Source: Bigelowiella natans CCMP2755 (taxonomy: Eukaryota; Cercozoa; Chlorarachniophyceae). Taken from it: a DNA stretch of 27,031 nt. The notes below the pieces were generated by a model. That model saw only the letters and a list, made by a program, of their open reading frames with translations, was not told the origin of the DNA and searched no databases. Position 1 is the first letter of the stretch. Each line of letters opens with the position of its first letter. A program made the translations under genes and the position numbers. Of this stretch, positions 19,601-27,031 are shown piece after piece. The stretch covers positions 1 to 27,031 of the forward strand of contig ADNK01003156.1 of assembly GCA_000320545.1 (NCBI GenBank), given 5' to 3'.

Positions 19601-21660
19601 ATATCCCAATCATCAGCTGGGGGGGTCTTGTCCAGTAGCTCCGTTATCTGTCGGATGGTCTTGCCGGGGTTCTTCTTCCGTAGCTCGGTAGGTGTAGGTA
19701 GCTTGTTGTCCGCTAGGTCCATAAACTCTAACGCATTAACGCTTGACTCAGAGGTCCACTCGTCAAGCCGTATCATGTTCTGGCTGATGGTCCTGCCTGA
19801 CTTCTTTGGCAACTTAGCAAAGTATATCTTGTGATTGTAGAATGATATGATCCCCCCTAATTTTTCTAGGGCATCCTGTCCGAGGAGTAGTTCCATGGAT
19901 AAAGTCATGGCTACTCGGGTCTTGATTTGGGTCTCCGCGTCGCTGCCAGGTATCTGTAGCTTTAGCATTAGCTCACCGACGGTCTTCATGGAAGAGCTTC
20001 CGTCTGCTTGAGCATATTTACGTTCTTTCTTAGTCACTTGATCCAATAGTCCTAACCTTCTTACTGTGCTTAGGCTTATGAAGGACTTCGGCATGCTGCC
20101 ACTATCCCAAAGGGCAGGTAGTTTCTTGTAGTCTCCGTAGCTGTCTTTAACTTTAACCTTGGTCATAGCAACTTTGATAGTCCTGTTAGCGTCTTCGTCA
20201 TTAATGTTGCATACTCCTAAGTTCTTTATGTCGTCTAGGGTCATGGGCTTGTCTTGGTCCTGCGTTGCTGGTACTGCTGTCTTCGTCGGCGCCTGCTTAA
20301 GGTGATCTAATATTCCGTTTATCTGCTGCTGTATAGCATTGATACTGTTCTGCTTTTTGTTCTTATATTTATTGTTCTTCCCGTTGTTGCTGCCTTGCCA
20401 TTTGCTGTTGTTATATCCTTGTCCTCTGCCTTTCTTTCTCTTTAACTTCTCGTAGTGTTCGTTGAGCTGCCTGATCGTCATCCTGGGTCGTCCTTCTTTC
20501 CTGTCTCTGCAGTCTTTAGCGGTGTGTTTCCCTTTACGTGAGCAGTATCCGCAACGTCGGTTACCTTCCCTGTCCTTGTACCAGTCTCGCTGCGGCTTAA
20601 TAGCGTTAATGTTTCCTATGCCAGGTACCTTAGGGCTGGTAAACTTGCGGTCCTGCTCCTGCTCGCGTAGGGATATAGCCTGCACTGCTGCCTCCATCGT
20701 GGTGTAGCCTTTCTCCGTAACGTAAGTGGATTCCTTTATCTTTAACTTGAACTCTTCAAACCTTGCCTGATCATCACCTGTGTTGTAATTAAAATCATGT
20801 AGTTCGTCGATCATATCCTGGAAGCGCGTGGCAAAGTCTCTAACAGGTTCTCTCTCATGCTGCATCATTGCTCTGTATTTTCTAATAGCCTGGGGTAGGG
20901 AGTTAGCATCCTGTTCATTTACAAAAGCCTTCATTATCGCCTCAACGTCTCGTAGCCCACTAACTGTAGTGTGTATTTTCTCTAGCTGCCTGATCCGGGT
21001 CCTGCCTGTCTCGTAAAGGTCCATGGCTTGCTTTATTATAGCTAGCCATTTGAGCTTGTCGTTTTCGGTGGGGTTAGGGGTAAAGTCGCAGAGTATACTC
21101 CTAGCGTTCTTCCACCACCTCCTTGCCTCACCTCTTTTCCCGTTGTATTTCGTTATCATAACCGGTGCTGTTTTAACAGACATGAACTGGGTGTTCCGCT
21201 GTACCGGCTGCTGCTGCTTGACGGTGCTCTGGGTCGTCCCCCGCGAGGCGCCCAGACCCCCGTCGTTCCTAAACAAAGCTGCCCACTCTGGAGGTAAGTC
21301 TGCTTCGTAATCCATGATGTCCTGCATGATAGCTGCCCAAACATCATGTGTCTGATACTTGTATTCTATCGATACTTTCAGTTTGGCGTAGTTGCTCGCC
21401 CTGGGTCGCAAGGCTCGTAATGCCATTACGACCTTCTTGCTTTCGGCGGCCACGTCCTCGTCGTCCGCCTCGTAGAAGTTCTCCAGTGCCTCTGCTGCTG
21501 CATCTGCTTTCTTAATCCCGGGTGCTGGTCCCGGCGGTGCCTGTGGAGGTGTTCCTCCTCCTTCCTTAGCGTCCGTATCGCCCTTCCTTTCCTGTTTCTG
21601 CTCGTGCCCTTGCACGGCCTGCGAGCCAAAGTCCTGCTGTTCTTCTAGCTGCTGTGACAT
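16687..21660 (-). CDS. Fused Gag-Pol polyprotein of element 2, 1657 aa
   Basis: Makes the virus-like particle and the enzymes for reverse transcription and integration. Domains in order (approximate residues): Gag capsid-like region 1-360 with a Pro/Gly-rich N-terminus; CCHC zinc knuckle CGYCSRKGKHTAKDC about 369-383; Lys/Asn-rich linker; retropepsin with WDSGS near 516 and LLLGQDALEKLGG near 600; RT with FPYGLS and the catalytic YVDDD near 890; RNase H with TDWSK near 1043 and TDHKPL near 1106; HHCC finger about 1233-1275; integrase core with Asp in VQIDVY near 1303, Asp in LHVDNE near 1373 and Glu in SKVERLHRTL near 1401; a GPY/F-like module (WGGVAKV..ISHLKNY) about 1485-1520; and a Trp-rich C-terminal tail of about 135 residues with no recognised chromodomain. 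The D-E spacing of 27 is shorter than the usual 35. Gag and Pol share one frame with no stop, so their ratio must be set by another route. Confidence 0.95.
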   Translation of the reverse strand: MSQQLEEQQDFGSQAVQGHEQKQERKGDTDAKEGGGTPPQAPPGPAPGIKKADAAAEALENFYEADDEDVAAESKKVVMALRALRPRASNYAKLKVSIEYKYQTHDVWAAIMQDIMDYEADLPPEWAALFRNDGGLGASRGTTQSTVKQQQPVQRNTQFMSVKTAPVMITKYNGKRGEARRWWKNARSILCDFTPNPTENDKLKWLAIIKQAMDLYETGRTRIRQLEKIHTTVSGLRDVEAIMKAFVNEQDANSLPQAIRKYRAMMQHEREPVRDFATRFQDMIDELHDFNYNTGDDQARFEEFKLKIKESTYVTEKGYTTMEAAVQAISLREQEQDRKFTSPKVPGIGNINAIKPQRDWYKDREGNRRCGYCSRKGKHTAKDCRDRKEGRPRMTIRQLNEHYEKLKRKKGRGQGYNNSKWQGSNNGKNNKYKNKKQNSINAIQQQINGILDHLKQAPTKTAVPATQDQDKPMTLDDIKNLGVCNINDEDANRTIKVAMTKVKVKDSYGDYKKLPALWDSGSMPKSFISLSTVRRLGLLDQVTKKERKYAQADGSSSMKTVGELMLKLQIPGSDAETQIKTRVAMTLSMELLLGQDALEKLGGIISFYNHKIYFAKLPKKSGRTISQNMIRLDEWTSESSVNALEFMDLADNKLPTPTELRKKNPGKTIRQITELLDKTPPADDWDIDKGKKYINKILNEKYSDITKPTTKPSSKLTPVKIELKKGYEECIINDPEHRRPEADWEKIEWQINEWAKEGKIEPSNSPWNVRHVLAKKPTYPFFRLAHNFIRHNRVIKRIQTPTPRIDDVIEHVIGYKYYSSLDKNESYMQTPIHKTSRPITAFSSRHRKWHFVVFPYGLSISGDAFSSQNYRAYTHDGMASVLWVFVFVYVDDDIICTNTVVAQIFLLENIFIRFAHFGFTIRLQKCTFLATRIKWCGYYLEQGRITPNPEKVAALQQAPKPKNAKELKSFLQTAAWILRRFSPTYARTAAAFTTAYRKENSVGLSFAKVWAKAGLDAHFDNLIKLCSNTLLNAKLDTTRPATLWTDWSKLGMAAVLTQDQQIIRVWGRACTAAEAKYSPTKGEYKAMTEAQRKLRYYLLSVPSFTLMTDHKPLLGIDRKLEAPNDEYAAMRADTEEFRDKRTVVYAPGDKQLADYFSRLFEKKVPTQVTPMVNAITFEDGDFLPEPEELQHLQEHLDKYKHKHEVLSDRIYVYTNNVRRTYVPRRTRGALLFTAHGPAHVGENHITALLYHYYWPYKLKEIRTYLRGCRCSSLKAAGVATKESSKSRASKKIKARNFLDIVQIDVYKYDGYHYLTFVDVATGKCWVKKIIKVNVAKKNKGLYKQRLTNCYRTWESELQAIPDEVSINKIPKKLHVDNETSLLQLPHPNIDASPVYYAQSNSKVERLHRTLANLSRINSTTPDKIQGLVNDTFTSGGGIKDKEREEGDDNDDDTESEDEKVPYDGRVLKEGQYVRAKVNLRSRNKQDPFWGGVAKVTERKGRKQYYIYDGNRVTLRHISHLKNYDIGEKLLEDVKVNPTVWERAMPCLGPRPKFDVEYGNNKVRVNDDWRMKIVYLGYPGLRNMERVAMKIKDGKYQLLYLAVPDLPFEHWYKVLGDLDAEGWYGHEPKDEGEFWVSDKGDKVREESITWWLVKFRKR

Positions 21661-21675
21661 TGTTAGTCAAATCGT

Positions 21676-21694
21676 TTCCCGTGTGTGGAAGCCA
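21676..21694 (-). other. Possible primer binding site of element 2 (tRNA unidentified)
   Basis: Same TGG-initiated sequence as in element 1, offset five nt from the LTR end. The match to a standard tRNA 3' end is not convincing. Confidence 0.3.
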
Positions 21695-21699
21695 AAGGT

Positions 21700-22025
21700 T
21701 GTTGCGCGTAAGGTGTTCACAGGCCGAGGCGCTACGTGCACAAGTAGGCAGGGGGGGGGAAAGGCACGTTTGCTTCCTTTTGAAGAGTTGTGTTTATTTT
21801 TATTAAAGATTATATTTTTATTAAATCGTGCACTGCGTAATCATTCGCGAAGCTTTCGCGAATGCCGCCGCACGTGGGGCAGCACACTTCCGGTGTGCTG
21901 CCATGAGTCCCGCCGGAACCCACGTGCCTATGCTGTATTAATATCTACGTTATCTATATTCTATATCCGCGACAACCCCTTTGTTGTCGCACGTGACTTG
22001 TGCCCGCGTAGTGGTACGCGCTACA
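21700..22025 (-). repeat. 5' LTR of element 2 (326 bp)
   Basis: Upstream LTR in the minus-strand sense, identical by eye to the other three. The gag ATG (21660) lies only 39 nt inside it. Confidence 0.95.
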
Positions 22026-22029
22026 TGCA
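22026..22029. repeat. Target site duplication TGCA, right copy, element 2
   Basis: TGCA directly after the CA end of the right LTR, matching 16306..16309. Confidence 0.85.
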
Positions 22030-22513
22030 TCACTGCAACAAATTGTGGTCGATGGCGTGTGTAAATCTAAAAATGCGCTGTGCAGCACGGACGAACATGC
22101 ACACATCTATCACGGATCATTCACCATTGCACCATCGAACAGATTATGTGAGACGCACCAGCTAGCCAGCCACTACTAGACTACTAGACTAGCGCAGCAG
22201 CGATCCGAACTAGCTGTCTAGATGTGGCACAGATCTGATTTGATGGACACTCTAGCAATGTTGAATTCACACATCTATAGACCTAGACTAGCTAGCTAGT
22301 CTATAGTCTAGGTCTAGCTAGCTCTAGACTAGTAGAGCTAGTAGTAGAGACGAACGGCTGTAGGATTTCATGTAATCGTGTCAATTCACTCAGTTTCGTT
22401 CGTAAGTGCGTTGCATACTAGCATGCTACGTTCATTTACATTCATTTGCACAATCTCTGTTGGCACAATCTGCTGCTGTCAAAAAAAGTAAGTTTGTTGC
22501 GAAAAGTTGCATT
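22026..22513. other. Intergenic DNA with a CTAG-dense island
   Basis: No supported gene. From about 22145 to 22350 the tetranucleotide CTAG occurs roughly 17 times in 205 bp (chance expectation below one). A large inverted repeat (22278..22290 with 22304..22316, perfect 13-bp arms and a 13-nt spacer) lies in its centre. Confidence 0.8.
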
Positions 22514-23057
22514 TTACATAAATGGGCTTGATGGCCTATCAGGCTCAACTAGCTCATCACTTTCAATTGATGATATTGAACTTCGTTGAGTGGTTGAATC
22601 ATATTCAGTAGCCCAACAACTTGATAATCGACTCAAAAAATCCAAGAACATGTAAAGGTTTATGACGTAGCTTCGATCACCGAACCGTCTCTTCAAACTG
22701 CCTAAGCTAATGTTGCAGCAAGGGCAGAAAATCTGACAATTATTTTCATACAAAATGTATGAGTTTCTATTTGAATTTTTAATTGGAAAATGTTAGCATT
22801 TTGGTACATGTAAAGCGGCACAAAAGTCCCATCTCTCCGAATAGCAACAACACAGATTAGCAATCTGTAGAAAGAAATGTTATTCATCTCTAAAATTGAA
22901 CCGCTAGTAAAGTGCAGATTAATTTAAACGCCGTCATCTACTAAATTAGCACTCTCTAACTCTAATTCTTTATGACCGAAGAGCATGTACTATCTGGGTT
23001 GTCATCATCTACGAGAAGAAACCCACATGGACAACACAGCCAGCCACACATTGTACA
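22514..23057 (-). CDS. Possible LITAF-like Cys-rich membrane-associated protein, 3' part (uncertain model)
   Basis: The last exon (22514..22732) begins after a CAG acceptor and reads IFCPCCNISLGSLKRRF followed by a Ser/Asp/Glu-rich tail and a stop. The CPxC..LGxxKR pattern matches the second Zn knuckle of the LITAF/SIMPLE domain, found in late-endosome and lysosome membrane-associated proteins. A candidate preceding exon (22977..23057) reads CTMCGWLCCPCGFLL, similar to the Cys-rich hydrophobic loop of that domain, and joins in phase with an intron of 244 nt. The first CxxC knuckle was not located with confidence, so the 5' part is unknown. Similarity is judged by pattern only and the exon pairing may be wrong. 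Confidence 0.33.
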
Positions 23058-23322
23058 CTGAAGTGTGAAAACAAAATTGACATAATGTAATTGTATACTG
23101 TGTCATTTTCACTCTAAATATCTAGAATCTAAAAGTTTATTTGAATTTCCTATTAAGGTAATGTTGTTTGCAGAATATGTTGCTGTCAAAGTAGATGTTG
23201 TATTTACCGGAACTGTCAAAGGAATGCAGAAAGGTGCGCAACAAATGCATTGAGGATACTGATAACATCTATGCGCTGAATAAAATGTGATTGGTGATAG
23301 TTTTTAAAGATGATAGATAGTG

Positions 23323-23568
23323 CTACTTAAGATAGTCGAAAATTGCAAGAAGATGTGAGCTCAAATCCTCAGCACATTCAGCGAACGTACCATCTTTGTC
23401 TTCTCGATCTTCGAAGTCGGTCAAGATGTACGGCTGAAAGTTAACATATACGAAGCCTCCACGAAGTCGGGGCGAACATGCAAGAAGCTCAAAATTTCCT
23501 TCGTCAATCCCGCTGGGGTCTAGAGCGAGTACTTCAAGAACTTCACCTTCAGCATCAGTCGTCCCCAT
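23323..23568 (-). CDS. Small acidic hypothetical protein or last exon, 81 aa
   Basis: Not recognised. The frame runs from ATG at 23568 (good context, CAAAATGG) to TAG at 23323. It encodes an acidic, folded-looking protein with balanced composition: an N-terminal acidic stretch, a central ELLACSPRLRGGFVYVNFQP segment and an amphipathic C-terminus (AEDLSSHLLAIFDYLK). The composition is unlike the low-complexity ORFs around it. The frame is open upstream to 23673, and an intron just before it is possible, so it could be the terminal exon of a larger gene. It is divergent from the Rac gene (start 24146). Confidence 0.45.
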   Translation of the reverse strand: MGTTDAEGEVLEVLALDPSGIDEGNFELLACSPRLRGGFVYVNFQPYILTDFEDREDKDGTFAECAEDLSSHLLAIFDYLK

Positions 23569-25019
<1,451 letters not shown>

Positions 25020-26604
25020 TTTCTTGACAATTTTATCTGGTGTATTTCTCTGTGAAATAATTGAATTGAAGTCGGCAACGAATATACATTGCATTGCAAC
25101 GCAATTATTTTCAGAACATCACAAGTTATCATGTGAAATGTGACTTTGTTGGTCACGCGACATGGTAGTTGTGATAAATTCGAGTCGAGAGATGTAATGA
25201 AATGTATCTTCTTCGTCTTCTGATGTGAGAATGTATTCTAGCTGCAGAGATAACTTTCCAATAATAACCAAAAGTGTGCAGAATGGTGCTTCCTAGTATG
25301 TACACTTAGTGGTTGCCAATCTGCAAAGTTGTAATAATGAAATCTGTGGAGCTACAATTCAAATCTGAACTACTACAATGATTAGCCATAGTAAAATCTG
25401 CAATTCAAATCTGAACCACTGCAATGAATAGCTGTAGCAATCTAGATTTCTAGATTCAGACACCCCTAGCCCCGTGTGCACGCAACGCAGCAGCACAGCA
25501 GCAGCATTATCTAGCATTGATCACTAGCCTCACACAATGCAACAAATGTCTTGGAACTGTGCTAACCAGCTAACGTGGTTAGAAGATGACACAATGCTCA
25601 CATGAATGCATGTGTGACACAACTCTACAGCTAGCCAGACGTGCTAGCATGCATGCACTGTGCTAGTGTACTTCACTAGTTTAGTCTGGCTAGCTAGCCC
25701 TGCTAGATCTAGAGCTAGTAGTGCTAGAGTAGCTAGGTAGCTAGGTAGTCCAGAGGTGTCCATCAACACATCTGCAACATCCTAGCACACACTGCATGCC
25801 AGCATGCTGATGATGCATGTGCGTCTCTAGGTCTGGCTAGCTAGTAGTTAGCTAGCTAGCTAGCTAGTTAGCTGCATCAAAGATGTGAGTGGTGTCTGCT
25901 AGACAGCTCTAGAGCTAGCTAGCTAGGTCGCAGAGGTCTAGAGGTCTGGAGGTATTGTGTGCACGTAGCATAGACACTAGCATGCAGATCGACACGTTCT
26001 AGCGTTCACTAGCTAGCTTGATCTAGAGATCTAGGATGTGCAAACCGTGCTAGCATGCGTCAGCAAGAAATGCGCTCATTCAGCATCATTTTGTTGCAAC
26101 TACTAGACTGCAGCAAGCTAGGCCCAAATTCTCAAGTCCAGCTAGGTAGCTAGAATAGCTAGAAAAGAGAAGCCCAATCTGTTAGATCTAGCCAACCTAG
26201 CAATGCTAGAATGCCCACAGAAGCGTAGTAGAGAGTGATGCATGGATGTGACATAACAGAGCAAGATGGTAAGATGGTACTAGCTAGCTAGATTGAGTTG
26301 ACTTGACACAGAACTAGAACTAGACTGAGGAGCGTCCGACTAGAATTAACTAAACTAGTAAAAGCAAGACTCCACAGCAGACGGATCAACTTCACTGATA
26401 AGCTTTCACTAGTTTATGTTCTTTTCCTATGGTATTTCTCATTCAAATTGCTATGCTAGTACATGAAACCCTATAAAGCTTTCAGTCTAATAAAAACATA
26501 AGAAAACTAGCCGCTGTCTTTCACAGATATCAGGTTTTACAATGGTGCGCTAAATTCAATACTAAAGCGTAACGTAACTGTAACAACGGGATAGCTGCTG
26601 CCCC
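25020..26604. other. Long intergenic stretch with second CTAG-dense island
   Basis: No supported gene between the Rac stop and the PDAT stop (genes convergent). About 25440..26350 is dense in CTAG (about 50 by hand count in some 900 bp, chance about 4), often as runs of GCTAGCTAG, together with TGCATGC-type palindromes. Stops (TAG) inside the motif make the island non-coding in every frame. Confidence 0.8.
25355..25446. repeat. Imperfect 46-bp tandem duplication
   Basis: Units 25355..25400 and 25401..25446 both begin CAATTCAAATCTGAAC and continue with ACTnCAATGA..TAGC-type sequence, differing at several positions. It borders the left side of the CTAG island. Confidence 0.7.
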
Positions 26605-26987
26605 TCATCCTCTTTTCCCACTTAGGTCTAAATACGACGCGATGTCGTTAATATTGCTGCCAATTCTTTCCCGAACCTCATCATGCCTTCCGGCGGCGAT
26701 TAGCATTATGTCCGTCATGAGTTCGTGGTTGCCCATGATGTCAACGTGGTCGCTCGACCCAGGCCCGCTTCTCGCGAGGGGATCAGTGATTGTCATCGAA
26801 GGTTTGTGCAAGTATTCCCGGCAGACAACCGGGGTTTCTTTTGGATTGAGGGGGGAGGGGGCAGAGCTCTCGACCTCGTCTCCGTTACTACGCCTTCCAT
26901 TGTTTTCGCTTCTCCTCCACCCTTTTGCACACATCAAGCCCATGCTGAGAAGCGGAACCGACCCATCCCCGTCCACATATCGAATGC
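26605..26987 (-). CDS. PDAT: Phospholipid:diacylglycerol acyltransferase (PDAT), last exon, cut by right edge
   Basis: PDAT moves an acyl group from a phospholipid to diacylglycerol to make triacylglycerol; it belongs to the LCAT-like alpha/beta hydrolases and usually acts at the ER. This exon starts after an AAAAG acceptor at 26988 and ends with TGA at 26605 (about 127 codons). It opens with GIRYVDGDGSVPLLS followed by CAKGW, the conserved block carrying the Asp of the Ser-Asp-His triad, and later has REYLHKP and HVDIMGN, carrying the triad His. Between them lies a family-variable Ser/Asn/Arg-rich stretch. The catalytic-Ser part (GxSxG region) and the N-terminal membrane segment lie outside the window. 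An in-frame TAA upstream of the acceptor confirms that an intron begins there. Confidence 0.88.
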
Positions 26988-27031
26988 CTTTTGTGTTGCG
27001 TGTACAAAGGAATTATTTCTCAGGTATGCTA

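Larger units (their letters stand above)
16310..22025 (-). mobile_element. LTR retrotransposon element 2 (Ty3/gypsy type), apparently complete, 5716 bp
   Basis: Two 326-bp LTRs (16310..16635 and 21700..22025), identical by eye, are flanked by TGCA on both sides (16306..16309 and 22026..22029). Sense is minus: LTR, 39-nt leader, one 1657-codon gag-pol frame, polypurine tract, LTR. The order Gag, protease, RT, RNase H, integrase identifies Ty3/gypsy (Metaviridae-type) organisation rather than Ty1/copia, where integrase precedes RT. No stop or frameshift was seen. Identical LTRs and clean target duplications imply a recent insertion. It has the same orientation as element 1, whose end lies 3.1 kb away. 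Confidence 0.96.

Noticed and set aside
25681-25930. CRISPR-like or simple tandem array in the CTAG island
   Set aside because: There is no regular repeat and spacer length, the genome is eukaryotic, and the motif spacing is irregular.

Overview
The window reads as nuclear DNA of a unicellular eukaryote, probably an alga. Its genes are split by short GT-AG introns (about 58 to 343 nt), lie on both strands and include typical eukaryotic functions: ER N-glycan assembly, Rho-type signalling and triacylglycerol synthesis. One gene (6422..7546) encodes a signal-peptide-like start followed by a Ser/Arg/Thr-rich, transit-peptide-like stretch, which fits import into a complex (secondary) plastid. The exact lineage cannot be fixed by reading; a chlorarachniophyte or another secondary-plastid alga is a guess. 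All exon models below were made by eye from splice signals, phase and family motifs, without transcripts.

Layout, left to right. Positions 63..1255 (-) hold the N-terminal half of an ALG12-type mannosyltransferase that runs off the left edge, head to head with a five-exon glutathione S-transferase (1749..2673, +). A 2 kb AT- and TGCATG-rich stretch with short repeats follows. Then come a three-exon gene for a 78-residue tail-anchored protein (4753..5385, -) and, divergent from it, the four-exon candidate plastid membrane protein (6422..7546, +).

The centre is dominated by two almost identical Ty3/gypsy-type LTR retrotransposons, both on the minus strand. Element 1 (8268..13183, 4916 bp) and element 2 (16310..22025, 5716 bp) have 326-bp LTRs that look identical in all four copies, and each has a perfect 4-bp target duplication (AAGA and TGCA). 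Element 2 carries one uninterrupted 1657-codon Gag-PR-RT-RH-IN frame. Element 1 is a derivative. It has lost 797 bp covering the protease and carries a 54-nt copy of another part of gag pasted in frame over 56 bp of gag. These two changes account exactly for the 800-bp size difference. Between the elements sits a four-exon gene for an orphan six-segment membrane protein with a long basic Ser/Thr-rich tail (14112..16082, +).

The right part holds a CTAG-dense island (22145..22350), a possible LITAF-like Cys-rich gene (-), a small acidic ORF (-), a clear Rac-type GTPase in four exons (24146..25019, +), a second and larger CTAG-dense island (about 25440..26350), and the last exon of a phospholipid:diacylglycerol acyltransferase (PDAT) on the minus strand, cut by the right edge.

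The host genes show no operon-like logic; neighbours are unrelated in function. The most notable features are the retrotransposon pair with its visible rearrangement history, the unusual LTR architecture (stacked hairpins and three CACGTG sites), the short D-E spacing of the integrase, and the CTAG islands.
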